The notes: a model not told the origin generated them from the letters alone. A DNA stretch of 64,000 nt from Blautia hominis (GCA_002270465.1 NQOF01000001.1:808501-872500); one strand, 5' to 3'. Shown: positions 1 to 8,125, counted from the stretch's first letter. Made by a program: numbers and translations.

Positions 1-1205
1 CTTGAAAGCATCTCCGGCCGCAGCCCCCGCTGTTTGAATGTATCTTTGTACAGACTGCCAATTACGATGATGGAAAGGAAAACTTCTCCCATGGTAAGTG
101 TCCCTATGGTAGTGCTGACGATCACAAGCGGCACCATCATGCGGTCACTTTTTACCTTACTGACCACCAAGGCAACTATTTTACGGAGATATCCCACATT
201 TTCCATCACACCGCCAAAAGCAATGGCAATGCAGGACAAGGAGAACGTATACATCATGCTCTGAATGCCTCCCCGCAGCAAAAGCTGATCCACCATATCA
301 ACTCCCGTAGGCATTACATATCCATAATTCAGCCCTTCAATCACTTCCTTCACCGGATAACCTTGCAGAAACACTGCCGCGATCACTGCCAATATACTGC
401 CAATGGACATACTGGGAAGTGCCGGGAACTTCATGAGGTTTAAAATTAAAAGCACTGCCAAGGGCACCAGCACAACAGGATTCATATCAAACTGCCCCCT
501 CAAAGTATCCAGGAACAAATCAATTGTGCTGTGGTCAATGGTTCCTCCCTGATATGAAAATCCAATCATGGTAAATGCCGCCAGTGTAATAAGATATGAC
601 GGGAAGGTTGTCTGCCACATGGCGCTGATATGTGTATACAATGTGGACCCGGAAGCAGCCGGCGCCAAATTTGTACTGTCAGAGATTGATGACATCTTAT
701 CCCCGAAAAAAGCGCCTGAGATAACCATGCCTGCAGTTACCGGAGCAGGTACCCCCAGGCCGGCACCAATTCCCATCATCGCAAGTCCCATTGTGCCTAT
801 GGCGCCCCAGGATGTCCCTATGGACAGGGCGGTCAGGCTGCACAGGACCAGACCTACGGGCAGAAAAAACTTTGGTGTGATATACTGTAACCCATAGTAG
901 ATCAATGCGGGCATTGTCCCTGCAAAAATCAGGGACGCAATAATGATCCCAATAAAAATAAAGATTATCATAGCTGACAGGGCACGCCCTAATGGTTTTT
1001 TCATACATTCAATAAGGTCATCCAGATGATATCCCAGCGGCACCGACACCAGGCAGACAAAACCCAGGGTGATCAACAGGACAATATGCATATCAAATTG
1101 AAGAACAATGACGCCGGTCAATATCATCATGATAGCTGCCGTAAAGACTAAAATGGACATTTTTGTACTTGGCTCCCGTTTCGGCTTATCCTCCATCTCT
1201 ATCAT
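1..1205 (-). CDS. nhaC: Na+/H+ antiporter, NhaC family (3' end outside window)
   Basis: Integral membrane antiporter that exchanges Na+ for H+ across the cytoplasmic membrane. The frame opens at an ATG (1203-1205) 6 to 8 bases after an AAGGTGG ribosome site and runs off the left edge after 401 codons, so the C-terminus is missing; the family is usually 450-480 residues. Hydrophobic segments cover most of the protein, and around residues 168-188 it carries the NhaC hallmark FFGDKMSSISDSTNLAP. It begins 28 bases after the butyrate kinase gene on the same strand and is probably cotranscribed with it. Inference: it may handle ion balance linked to acid-producing fermentation, or carry an organic substrate, since some NhaC relatives exchange organic acids. 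Family is secure, substrate is not. Confidence 0.93.
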   Translation of the reverse strand, partial: MIEMEDKPKREPSTKMSILVFTAAIMMILTGVIVLQFDMHIVLLITLGFVCLVSVPLGYHLDDLIECMKKPLGRALSAMIIFIFIGIIIASLIFAGTMPALIYYGLQYITPKFFLPVGLVLCSLTALSIGTSWGAIGTMGLAMMGIGAGLGVPAPVTAGMVISGAFFGDKMSSISDSTNLAPAASGSTLYTHISAMWQTTFPSYLITLAAFTMIGFSYQGGTIDHSTIDLFLDTLRGQFDMNPVVLVPLAVLLILNLMKFPALPSMSIGSILAVIAAVFLQGYPVKEVIEGLNYGYVMPTGVDMVDQLLLRGGIQSMMYTFSLSCIAIAFGGVMENVGYLRKIVALVVSKVKSDRMMVPLVIVSTTIGTLTMGEVFLSIIVIGSLYKDTFKQRGLRPEMLS

Positions 1206-1233
1206 GCCACCTTCTCTCTAAAGGAAATGTCTG

Positions 1234-2295
1234 TTATCCGTAGCACTTTGGCTCCTCTTCTTTTCTAAGCACTCTCAGTGCTCCATATGCCAATGCCTCT
1301 AATTCAAATTCCCCCGGAACGATTTCCACAGGAGCCAGAAAACCTGTCATTCTGGTAATCTCCTCCGTTACATAACCGGAATGGGCAAGACCGCCTGTCA
1401 GGATAATGCAATCAACCTTCCCTTCAAATACTGCCGCATAGGAACAGATTTCTTTTGCCACAGAATATACAAATGCCTGATAAACCGTCCTTGCTTTTTC
1501 ATCTCCTTTCTTTATCCTTTCTTCCACCTCCCTGGCATCTTTCGTACCCAGATGATCATATATCCCTCCCCCGCTGCTGATTTTATCCACCATTTCTTCA
1601 TGGCTGTATTTACCGGAATAGCATAATTCAACCAACGGGTATGTAGGCAGCCCGCCGCTCCTTTCCGGGGAAAATGGTCCATTGCTGCGTCCCCCGCTTC
1701 CATCTATCATTCTGCCCTCCTTGTGAGCCACAATAGAATTGCCGGAACCCAGATGTGCAATGATAAAATTGCAATCTTCATACTCCCTTTCTATCCGCTT
1801 CGCTATAAAACGGGCCACTGCTTTATGGTTCAATGCATGGAACCAACTGGGCCGCTCCAGCTCAGCAAGGCCGCTGATACGGGCAATCGGCATCAACTCA
1901 TCCACGGAGACCGGGTCAACAATAAAAGAAGGGATATTCACCTCATCGGCAATCTCTTTTGCCAATATAGGGCCCAGATTAGAAGGGTGCTCGCCATGGA
2001 CAGCCTTCTTTAAGTCTTTTGTCATCCGTTCATTCACTCCATAGGTACCACCCTGCAGCGGCGCCAGCAGACCGCCCCTTCCCACCACACAAGAGAAATC
2101 CCCAGGTACAAAACCGGCCTCACTTAATGTGTCCAGGATAATATTCCTGCGATAGTCCAACTGATCCACTACATGGGGGAACCTCCTAAGTTCATCTGCT
2201 GCATGGATGATGGTCTTTTTAAACAGCACATGCTCATCTTCAAAAACTGCAGTCTTTGTGGATGTTCCGCCAGGATTGATCACCATGATCTTCAT
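1234..2295 (-). CDS. buk: Butyrate / branched-chain fatty acid kinase
   Basis: Cytoplasmic kinase of the acetate/butyrate kinase family: acyl-phosphate + ADP gives acid + ATP. It is 353 residues, the normal length for Buk. Visible motifs are INPGGTSTK near the N-terminus (nucleotide/phosphate site), HLGSGNS in the middle, and GPFSPERSGGLPT typical of butyrate kinases. The frame is open 17 codons further upstream, but the start at 2293-2295 is preferred because it follows a purine-rich GAGGGGAAAAAGGG stretch and begins directly with the conserved MKIMVINPGG. It sits downstream of an IclR gene and upstream of nhaC, and is divergent from a 2-oxoacid:ferredoxin oxidoreductase operon. No phosphotransacylase gene (ptb) is in the window. 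Substrate could be butyryl-, isobutyryl- or isovaleryl-phosphate; the neighbourhood favours branched-chain acids (inference). Confidence 0.93.
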   Translation of the reverse strand: MKIMVINPGGTSTKTAVFEDEHVLFKKTIIHAADELRRFPHVVDQLDYRRNIILDTLSEAGFVPGDFSCVVGRGGLLAPLQGGTYGVNERMTKDLKKAVHGEHPSNLGPILAKEIADEVNIPSFIVDPVSVDELMPIARISGLAELERPSWFHALNHKAVARFIAKRIEREYEDCNFIIAHLGSGNSIVAHKEGRMIDGSGGRSNGPFSPERSGGLPTYPLVELCYSGKYSHEEMVDKISSGGGIYDHLGTKDAREVEERIKKGDEKARTVYQAFVYSVAKEICSYAAVFEGKVDCIILTGGLAHSGYVTEEITRMTGFLAPVEIVPGEFELEALAYGALRVLRKEEEPKCYG

Positions 2296-2346
2296 CCCTT
2301 TTTCCCCTCTCTTTCTTTTTGCTTTCGCTGATTTCGTTCTATTCAC

Positions 2347-2361
2347 TGGAACAATGTTCCA
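2347..2361. promoter_or_regulatory. Palindromic operator upstream of buk (IclR-type)
   Basis: TGGAACAATGTTCCA is a palindrome with 6-bp arms around a 3-bp centre, 52 bases upstream of the buk start codon. It resembles the known E. coli IclR consensus TGGAAATNATTTCCA. The adjacent gene encodes an IclR-family protein, so it is a likely binding site (inference). Confidence 0.55.
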
Positions 2362-2429
2362 ATTTTAAGAGGTTAAAAAAGAAAAGAATGGCACAATCTT
2401 TTCTTTTTTACGAATATTAACATGATTAA

Positions 2430-2458
2430 TATATATCACAGCCACATTTAGCTGTCAA
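2430..2458 (-). promoter_or_regulatory. Probable buk-nhaC promoter
   Basis: On the minus strand a perfect -35 box TTGACA (2453-2458) is followed after 17 bases by TATATA (2430-2435). It lies just beyond the stop codon of the IclR gene. An A/T-only inverted repeat (about 2375-2410) lies between this promoter and the operator; it could be a weak terminator or attenuator. Confidence 0.6.
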
Positions 2459-2466
2459 TCTTAATA

Positions 2467-3234
2467 TTATACAAAATTTTCCGAAATTTCATGTGCAATA
2501 CTACAAACTGCCTGGATTCGCTCGTCTATATCTGATGACAACATACGGCTGGTTGGACCTGAAAGACTAATTGCCGCGACCGCAATTCCTTTCCTGTCCA
2601 AAATTGGTGCGCCAATACAAAAGAGCCCTACCTCCTGCTCTTCTTTGTCAATGGCATAGCCATTTTCACATACCTTTATTAATTCATCACGAAGCACATC
2701 CACAGAGTGAATGGTATTTCCGGTAAACCGGAAAAACGGATGCTCCTCATAAACAGACAGGTCAATGCCCTCGCTGAATGCCAGCAGGCACTTGCCCACA
2801 GCCGAACAGTAGCATTCACAGCTGGAGCCTACCGGCGGATTTACTGTAAGCATCTGCTGTGTGCTTTCCTCTTTCAGGATAATGACACTATGGTACACCT
2901 CCCCCGGATTACGTTCCAGGATGGAGACATTTACCACTTCATGATAACGCTCATGCAGCCTTTTCGCATAAGGGCGTATCATTTCCCGGATACCCATCTT
3001 ATTCTCTACGCTTTTTCCCATGGTAAAAAGACGGCTCCCTAACCAATACTTCCCTGTCTCCGGGTTTTTCTGTACAAACCCCCTGGCTTCCAATGTGGCA
3101 AGTGTACGGAATATGGTGCTTTTATAAACGCCCAAATCCGATGCAATCTTTGTCACACTGGTTTCTACACCCTCTTTATTCAAGTAGATCAGCACTTCCA
3201 GTGCACGATCCACCGCCTGAATCACATCTGACAT
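2467..3234 (-). CDS. IclR-family transcriptional regulator
   Basis: A 255-residue one-component regulator: N-terminal winged helix-turn-helix (about residues 5-65) followed by the IclR ligand-binding domain (about 75-250). The start ATG has a good GGAGGT site 7 bases upstream, and the gene has its own promoter, TTGACA (3296-3301) and TTTAAT (3273-3278) with 17 bases between. IclR proteins usually sense small organic acids and bind short palindromes. A 15-bp palindrome lies upstream of buk and a 12/15 match lies in the divergent oxidoreductase promoter region, so it likely controls both operons (inference). The effector is unknown; a 2-oxoacid or carboxylic acid would fit. Confidence 0.9.
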   Translation of the reverse strand: MSDVIQAVDRALEVLIYLNKEGVETSVTKIASDLGVYKSTIFRTLATLEARGFVQKNPETGKYWLGSRLFTMGKSVENKMGIREMIRPYAKRLHERYHEVVNVSILERNPGEVYHSVIILKEESTQQMLTVNPPVGSSCECYCSAVGKCLLAFSEGIDLSVYEEHPFFRFTGNTIHSVDVLRDELIKVCENGYAIDKEEQEVGLFCIGAPILDRKGIAVAAISLSGPTSRMLSSDIDERIQAVCSIAHEISENFV

Positions 3235-3326
3235 GTTAGACCTCCGTTACTTAAAAATTTATGATTAATCTCATTAAATTACATTTCCAACATTATGTCA
3301 AGAGCGTGAAAATTCCATGTTGCCAC

Positions 3327-3356
3327 TTGACATCCGGAAAAGATAGGCGTTATAAT
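3327..3356 (+). promoter_or_regulatory. Promoter of the 2-oxoacid oxidoreductase operon
   Basis: TTGACA (3327-3332) and TATAAT (3351-3356), both consensus, are separated by 18 bases and are followed about 65 bases later by the GTG start of the ferredoxin subunit. Immediately downstream, at 3364-3378, TAGAACAGTATTCCA matches the buk palindrome at 12 of 15 bases, a position where a bound regulator would block transcription. Confidence 0.75.
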
Positions 3357-3420
3357 TTAAAAATAGAACAGTATTCCAGTGAGTGGAACATATATTTATT
3401 GGAGATTGGAGGGTATTATT

Positions 3421-3648
3421 GTGAAAGTGAACGTAAAACAAGAACGCTGCAAGGAATGCGGCCTCTGCATTTATCACTGTCCGCGACAGGCCATCAGCAA
3501 GTCGGGTATGTTAAATGCAAATGGGTACCATCCTGTACAGGTAAACGATGAAGCATGCATCGCCTGTGGCATGTGTTACACCATTTGTCCTGACGGGGTG
3601 TTTTACATACCGGGCAGTCAAGATAGAAAGGAGCGTGATCTCTCATGA
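3421..3648 (+). CDS. vorD: 2-oxoacid:ferredoxin oxidoreductase, delta (ferredoxin) subunit
   Basis: A 75-residue 2[4Fe-4S] ferredoxin that carries electrons out of a 2-oxoacid oxidoreductase. Two cysteine clusters are visible: CKECGLCIYHCP (residues 10-21) and CIACGMCYTICP near residue 50. The frame is open upstream, but the GTG at 3421 is taken as the start because a TTGGAGGG ribosome site lies 6-7 bases before it and the protein then begins just before the first cluster, as in relatives. Its end overlaps the alpha-subunit start by 4 bases (ATGA), which implies translational coupling. Order delta-alpha-beta-gamma is the usual arrangement of VOR/KOR operons. Confidence 0.92.
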   Translation: MKVNVKQERCKECGLCIYHCPRQAISKSGMLNANGYHPVQVNDEACIACGMCYTICPDGVFYIPGSQDRKERDLS

Positions 3649-4706
3649 CGGAAATGATGAAAGGAAATGAGGCAATTGCAGAGGCAGCAGTCCGCGCCGG
3701 TGTAAGATTTTATGCAGGTTATCCTATCACCCCTTCCAGTGAGATCATGGAATACCTGTCCTGGAGACTCCCGCAGGAAGGCGGCAGCTTTATACAATCC
3801 GAAAGCGAACTGGCGGGAATCAATATGGTGATCGGTGCGGCAGCCAGTGGTGTGCGGGCATTGACGGCCTCCTCAGGGCCGGGTATATCTCTGATGCAGG
3901 AAGGTATCTCCACTTTGTCAGACGAAGGCCTTTCCGCAGTGGTAATAACCCAGGTCAGATACGGAAATGGGCTTGGGACCCTCATATCCGCACAGTGTGA
4001 TTACAACCGTGAGACCCGGGGTGGAGGACACGGAGATTATCGATGCATTGTGCTGTGTCCGGCTTCCGTGCAGGAATTTGTGGATTTAATACTTACGGCC
4101 TATGAATTGGCAGAAAAATACCGGGTAGTCACAGTCATGATGGGTGAGGCAACTTTAGGACAGATGATGGAACCGGTAACCCTGCCAGACTTTGTAGAAC
4201 CTAAAAGGCTGCCCTGGGCACTGAACGGCCATTATACATACAAAAAAGTGGGGATCTTTCAAAGGGATTCCCGTAAGGAAGCAGTCGAGTTGGTAGAAAA
4301 ATATAACCGCATAAAAGAAAATGAACAACGCTGGGAGGAGGAATCCCTGCAGGACAGCGATTATGTCTTCATCTCATACGGTGTACCGGGACGGAGTACT
4401 TTGGGTGCAGTCCGTGCCCTCCGCGCACAGGGGGAGAAAGTCGGAATCATACGTCCCATAACCGCATGGCCATTCCCTGAAAAAGCATTTTACCACATCA
4501 ATCCCAAAGTAAAGGGAATCATCACCGTGGAAGCCAATGCCACGGGGCAGCTTGTGGACGATGCTGCCCTTTACACCAAAAAGGCACTGAAAGAAAGGAA
4601 TGTACCGGTCTATGATATGGCCTGTGTCTTTGGCACTCCTACACTCCAAAGCATTGAGGAAGAATATTTCAAGATAAAAGCAGGTGAACGAAAGGAGGTC
4701 TACTGA
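3645..4706 (+). CDS. vorB: 2-oxoacid:ferredoxin oxidoreductase, alpha subunit (VorB-like)
   Basis: 353-residue alpha subunit of a thiamine diphosphate-dependent 2-oxoacid:ferredoxin oxidoreductase, which converts a 2-oxoacid + CoA + oxidised ferredoxin to acyl-CoA + CO2 + reduced ferredoxin in the cytoplasm. The N-terminal pyrimidine-binding domain shows GYPITPSSEIMEYL and SSGPGISLMQEG, typical of the family; the C-terminal domain II includes the VEANATGQL segment. Length matches VorB/KorA subunits. Which oxoacid is used (2-oxoisovalerate, 2-oxoglutarate or an aryl pyruvate) cannot be decided from the sequence; the nearby butyrate-type kinase favours branched-chain 2-oxoacids. Confidence 0.92.
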   Translation: MTEMMKGNEAIAEAAVRAGVRFYAGYPITPSSEIMEYLSWRLPQEGGSFIQSESELAGINMVIGAAASGVRALTASSGPGISLMQEGISTLSDEGLSAVVITQVRYGNGLGTLISAQCDYNRETRGGGHGDYRCIVLCPASVQEFVDLILTAYELAEKYRVVTVMMGEATLGQMMEPVTLPDFVEPKRLPWALNGHYTYKKVGIFQRDSRKEAVELVEKYNRIKENEQRWEEESLQDSDYVFISYGVPGRSTLGAVRALRAQGEKVGIIRPITAWPFPEKAFYHINPKVKGIITVEANATGQLVDDAALYTKKALKERNVPVYDMACVFGTPTLQSIEEEYFKIKAGERKEVY

Positions 4707-4707
4707 T

Positions 4708-5457
4708 ATGGCAATTATCCAGGAGAGAAAAGTCCCGGCACTGGCAGATAAACCAATGGATTTCTGTCCGGGATGCGGGCACGGCATCGTCAGCCGTTTA
4801 ATCATGGAATGTCTGGATGAATTAAATCAGAATAACAATATTATTTTTGCGATCGGAGTAGGTTGTTCCTCAAATCTTGGGGCCGGCCTGGAATGTGACC
4901 GTCTCCATTGTTCACACGGACGCGCCGGAGCCGTGGCAACGGGCATAAAGCGCGTAAACCCGGATGTCCTTGTAGTCTCTTACCAGGGTGACGGTGATGC
5001 TTACAGCATTGGTCTTTCTGAAACTTTTAATGCTGCCTATCGAAATGAGAATATCACCGTGATCATTATAAACAATACTAACTTTGGAATGACAGGCGGA
5101 CAGATGAGCCTCACCACACTGGAAGGCCAGAAAACCTCGACCAGCGTCAGCGGACGGGACTGTGCCGTCACAGGATACCCCATCCGCTTCCCGGAGATGG
5201 CTGCCAGCCAGTTTCCAGATGCCGCTTATATAGCAAGGGGTACTGTGACAAGTCCTAAAAGAGTTAACCAACTGAAGAAATATATAAAAAATGCTCTGGA
5301 AGCGCAGATGGACCATGAAGGGTATTCAGCGGTGGAGGTGTTGTCACCGTGCCCGGTGAATTGGGGACTCTCTCCTCTGGATGCTATGGAACGAATTGAA
5401 AAAGAGATCATCCCTTATTATCCAATTGGGGAATTCAAGGGAAGAAAGGGGCGCTAG
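4708..5457 (+). CDS. vorA: 2-oxoacid:ferredoxin oxidoreductase, beta subunit (TPP-binding)
   Basis: 249-residue beta subunit that binds thiamine diphosphate. The TPP motif is visible as GDGDAY followed by INNTNFGMTGGQ about 25 residues later, and an N-terminal FCPGCGHG motif is present as in KorB/VorA subunits. The start at 4708 is chosen over an in-frame ATG at 4684 because it follows an AAGGAGG site at the end of the alpha gene and lies one base after its stop codon. It is tightly packed between the alpha and gamma subunit genes. Symbol usage for VOR subunits varies between genomes. Confidence 0.92.
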   Translation: MAIIQERKVPALADKPMDFCPGCGHGIVSRLIMECLDELNQNNNIIFAIGVGCSSNLGAGLECDRLHCSHGRAGAVATGIKRVNPDVLVVSYQGDGDAYSIGLSETFNAAYRNENITVIIINNTNFGMTGGQMSLTTLEGQKTSTSVSGRDCAVTGYPIRFPEMAASQFPDAAYIARGTVTSPKRVNQLKKYIKNALEAQMDHEGYSAVEVLSPCPVNWGLSPLDAMERIEKEIIPYYPIGEFKGRKGR

Positions 5458-5460
5458 ATT

Positions 5461-6000
5461 ATGAAGGAGATCGTATTTGCCGGTTCAGGCGGGCAGGGAA
5501 TTTTGACATCCGGCCTGATCATTTCTGATATTGCAGCCACTGCTGGTTACCATGTTACCTGGGTTCCCTCCTATGGCTCCGCCATGCGGGGCGGTACTGC
5601 TAACTGTACGGTAAAGTATGGAAAGGAGATTATCTATAACCCATCACAGGAACACCCGGATATACTACTGGTCATGAATGATCTCTCCCTTCAGAAATTT
5701 CTTCCTCTGGCAGCTCATGGTGGGATCGTGGTAGTAAACGACCTGGTCGATATATCGAATGACTGCAGGAGTGACGTGCATTATATCCGTATTGCATCCG
5801 CCGGGATCGCGGCGCAATTAGGGAACCCTAAAAGTGCTAATATCGTGATGACCGGAGCGGTGGTTAAACTCTTAGGGGACTTTACCAAGGAGGCTGCGAT
5901 TAACGCAATGAATCTTATGTTTGAGAAAAAGGGAAAATCCAAATTTCAGAAAGCTAATATGGAGGCTTTTAATGCCGGATATGAGGCAGTTAACAGGTAA
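5461..6000 (+). CDS. vorC: 2-oxoacid:ferredoxin oxidoreductase, gamma subunit
   Basis: 179-residue gamma subunit (pyruvate/ketoisovalerate oxidoreductase catalytic domain), which helps bind CoA. The N-terminal AGSGGQGILTSG motif and the WVPSYGSAMRGGTANC stretch are characteristic. It begins 3 bases after the beta-subunit stop and completes the four-subunit complex. Function is secure at complex level; substrate is inferred only from the neighbourhood. Confidence 0.92.
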   Translation: MKEIVFAGSGGQGILTSGLIISDIAATAGYHVTWVPSYGSAMRGGTANCTVKYGKEIIYNPSQEHPDILLVMNDLSLQKFLPLAAHGGIVVVNDLVDISNDCRSDVHYIRIASAGIAAQLGNPKSANIVMTGAVVKLLGDFTKEAAINAMNLMFEKKGKSKFQKANMEAFNAGYEAVNR

Positions 6001-6034
6001 TCCATACGGAGGGAAAGGGTAAGGAATAGAAAAG

Positions 6035-6454
6035 ATGACGGATTTTAATGATATGACAGATTTTAATGATACGACAAATTTTAGAGACATGACACCGGAA
6101 AAAGTGCAGGATATGTTTGGCTTTGAACTTATGCATGTAGGTATTAACTGCCCGGATGAGGCCGCTGCGATCTCAACTGCGATGGTTTTTAAAAGCTTAT
6201 TTGGATTTATGGAGCGGGATACCGATATTTCTATATTTGCCGGTGATGCAATAGAAATCATGAAGAGGTCTGCCCGCGGTGTTAATGGGCATATTGCTAT
6301 TGGTACAAATTCTTTGCCTTTGGCAAAAAGATATCTGGAAAATCAGGGATGCAGATTTGTGGAGGATTCTATTTGTTACAAGGATGGGGTTCCATTTCTT
6401 GTTTATATGCAGGATGAGATTGGAGGGTTTGCGGTTCATTTGATTCAAAAGTAA
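6035..6454 (+). CDS. Small VOC-fold protein resembling the C-terminal extension of clostridial KDPG aldolase
   Basis: A 139-residue protein. From about residue 28 (FGFELMHVGIN) to the end (IGGFAVHLIQK) it resembles, from memory, the glyoxalase/VOC-like domain that follows the aldolase domain in many clostridial Eda proteins; here it stands alone. The N-terminus is odd: three near-copies of a six-residue unit (TDFNDM, TDFNDT, TNFRDM) come from an 18-bp tandem repeat. Translation may start at the first ATG (weak AAGGAA site) or at the ATG just after the repeats. It follows the gamma subunit by 34 bases and precedes the operon terminator, so it is probably the last gene of the operon. No catalytic role can be assigned; a binding or accessory role is possible. 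Confidence 0.72.
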   Translation: MTDFNDMTDFNDTTNFRDMTPEKVQDMFGFELMHVGINCPDEAAAISTAMVFKSLFGFMERDTDISIFAGDAIEIMKRSARGVNGHIAIGTNSLPLAKRYLENQGCRFVEDSICYKDGVPFLVYMQDEIGGFAVHLIQK

Positions 6455-6553
6455 ATCAGAAAAATTTTGGACATCCACGACAACTTCCAGGAATGCCTAA
6501 ACTGCACTGACGATTCGCACAACCTGTTTTCTGACAGATTCTCCTCACTCCAA

Positions 6554-6607
6554 GCACCTCCCTGATGATTTTATTATAATCTTTCATCTAGGGAGGTTTT
6601 TTATATT
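6554..6607 (+). terminator. Rho-independent terminator of the oxidoreductase operon
   Basis: ACCTCCCTGATGA pairs, with one mismatch, with TTCATCTAGGGAGGT across an AT-rich loop, followed by TTTTTT. It ends the plus-strand operon. Confidence 0.8.
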
Positions 6608-6800
6608 ATACCCTTACTCTTAAATATTTTTTCCAAATCAGAACCGACACATCCACATCAAACATAGCATTGTGCCTGATTCCCTTCGGCATCTCATCCA
6701 GAAGCGTTTTAAAATTCCGGTTGTCATCCACAAGCCGTTTTATCGTATTCCAGTCAAGGGAATCCTTTTCCTTCGCTGAAAATAGTATCTCACTCTGCAT
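6606..6800 (-). pseudogene. Short remnant, possibly the end of a DEDD-type 3'-5' exonuclease
   Basis: A 64-codon frame without a convincing ribosome site. Its C-terminus reads GIRHNAMFDVDVSVLIWKKY, which resembles the final motif (H-x-A-x-x-D) of RNase T/DEDD exonucleases, but nothing of the earlier catalytic motifs is present. It lies in a stretch of decayed frames on the same strand, so I read it as the 3' remnant of a lost gene rather than a working protein. The family match is weak. Confidence 0.3.
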
Positions 6801-6970
6801 AAAGTGTTCTGAAACCAGCCGCTGTTCTTGCCGCTTTTCCCCCTTCTGAAAACTTCATGGTGGATTGTTTTTACCATACATTTGAAATGCTCATCTGCAC
6901 ATATAAAGCTGGACAGAAGGATATGTAAGTCCCGTTCACAAAACCTGCCAGCATCCCGTCAAGCCCCAGT

Positions 6971-7114
6971 TTACATCCCGCATAACTGGTTCCCCTCTCC
7001 GCCTCCGCAGCCCGGACAATGGCCGTCCTGCTTCATATGGCATAGTCCGCAGTTTAGGCCACAGAGGGAAAAGCATAGATTGTCTCTTAGAAAATCCTTC
7101 AACGGTATCTCCAG
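6971..7114 (-). pseudogene. Remnant of a cysteine-rich DUF3795 protein
   Basis: In the minus frame read from 7114, the codons give LEIPLKDFLRDNLCFSLCGL followed by the cysteine pattern CGLC, HCPGCGGGEGNQ and a premature TAA at 6971-6973. This is the N-terminal metal-binding pattern of DUF3795-type proteins found in Lachnospiraceae. The rest of the protein (normally about 150 residues or more) is missing or out of frame. It is joined directly to the broken end of the upstream P-loop kinase fragment. Family recognition is from memory. Confidence 0.45.
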
Positions 7115-7341
7115 CAAAATATGATATTTTCATAGGCAGAACATTGTATAAAATTATTCAGAAGAAAGGTTATGTTCTCCAGTACTATTTTCTTTGTTTC
7201 CTGCGTTACCTGAAATGGGCGCATGTCCCAGCACCAGTCCCCGTCCAGAAAGACACTGTTATCCAATTTCTGTTTTAAAATCTGGCAGGTGGCTGTCTTT
7301 CCTACACCCATAGTTCCACCAATCATGTATAACTTTTTCAA
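7099..7341 (-). pseudogene. Truncated P-loop nucleotide kinase (N-terminal fragment)
   Basis: Only 80 codons of an AAA/shikimate-kinase-like small P-loop kinase remain. The Walker A motif GGTMGVGKT, the following LDGDWCWDM stretch and NIIFCW are intact, then the frame ends in RYR and a stop, where full-length relatives of about 170-190 residues continue with their LID and C-terminal helices. The sequence past the break belongs to a different family (the DUF3795 remnant), so a deletion has fused the two. A start ATG is present, with only a weak GGAGGGG site 9-10 bases upstream. Confidence 0.6.
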
Positions 7342-7396
7342 TGCCTCACCCCTCCAATAATATACCTGACAAACGAATTCCTTTCCATTCTCTGCT

Positions 7397-7747
7397 TTAT
7401 TTCTTCGTTTGTTCCTGAACCCTGAACAATATCATCTGACGAAGCAATTCATATGGCATCGGTTTATCATATGGCAACTGTAACGTGCCTTTTGAATATT
7501 TGTAATCCGCAAAACCGTCCTTAAACGCTTCAATTGCGCTTGGGGACGGGTGAAAACCCAAATGTCTCTTTTCCCCTGAAAAATGGACAAGATTACCGTT
7601 AAGCACAAAAGTAGCCATACCCCAGGAAATCTTCTCGGTGATATCCGGTGAACACTCTAAAATAATCTGCCGTAACGTTTCCATACGCTGTCGCACATCA
7701 CCGCTGTAGCTTGCAATATATTCATATACAGTAGAAAACGCCTCCAC
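7397..7747 (-). CDS. DUF1801 (YdhG-like) domain protein, 5' end disturbed
   Basis: A 116-residue DUF1801 protein, a small alpha/beta fold linked in the literature to iron-chaperone (frataxin-like) or unknown functions. The domain runs from EAFSTVYEYIASY to the C-terminus, with KISWGMATF and GFHPSPSAIEAF typical of the family. The open frame continues upstream to 7909, but that extension encodes hydrophobic residues alien to the family and probably belongs to a decayed membrane-protein gene. A GTG at 7745-7747 sits exactly where the domain normally begins, but no ribosome site precedes it. The gene may therefore be poorly expressed or already a remnant. Confidence 0.6.
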   Translation of the reverse strand: MEAFSTVYEYIASYSGDVRQRMETLRQIILECSPDITEKISWGMATFVLNGNLVHFSGEKRHLGFHPSPSAIEAFKDGFADYKYSKGTLQLPYDKPMPYELLRQMILFRVQEQTKK

Positions 7748-7759
7748 TCCATGAAAAAT

Positions 7760-8125
7760 ACGGGCTGTTCCAGCAAGGATACTTACTCCTGACAGCCAGA
7801 CACCGCTAAGCACTGCTATGAAAGCAAATGTATAAGTCCAAGAAAAGATAACTCGGTCAGAAGAAGCATTGTAAAACAACCGCAGCAAGCAGACAGACAT
7901 ATAACACATTCCCGATAATGGCCGTCATAATAAACTCCGGAATCTGTACGGTGCTTAAAAAAGCACTAGATGCACCAAAAAACGAAATGGGCATAAGCAG
8001 TAGCATAAGTTAACTGCCACATGGTAGTTCTTCCCTGTTCCAACTTTTTTCACTATATGTAATTAATGCAACAATCTCAAAAAATAAGTACACTCCCAAC
8101 ACCAAAATAGAAAACAGCAAATTCG
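7760..8125 (-). pseudogene. Degenerate membrane-protein remnant
   Basis: Reading the minus strand from about 8125, a frame gives hydrophobic helices (for example LLFSILVLGVYLFFEIVALI and FIMTAIIGNVLYVCLLAAVV) interrupted by a TAA. A further hydrophobic stretch continues in another frame up to the DUF1801 domain. This is what a membrane-protein gene looks like after stops and frameshifts. The family is not recognisable. Confidence 0.35.
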
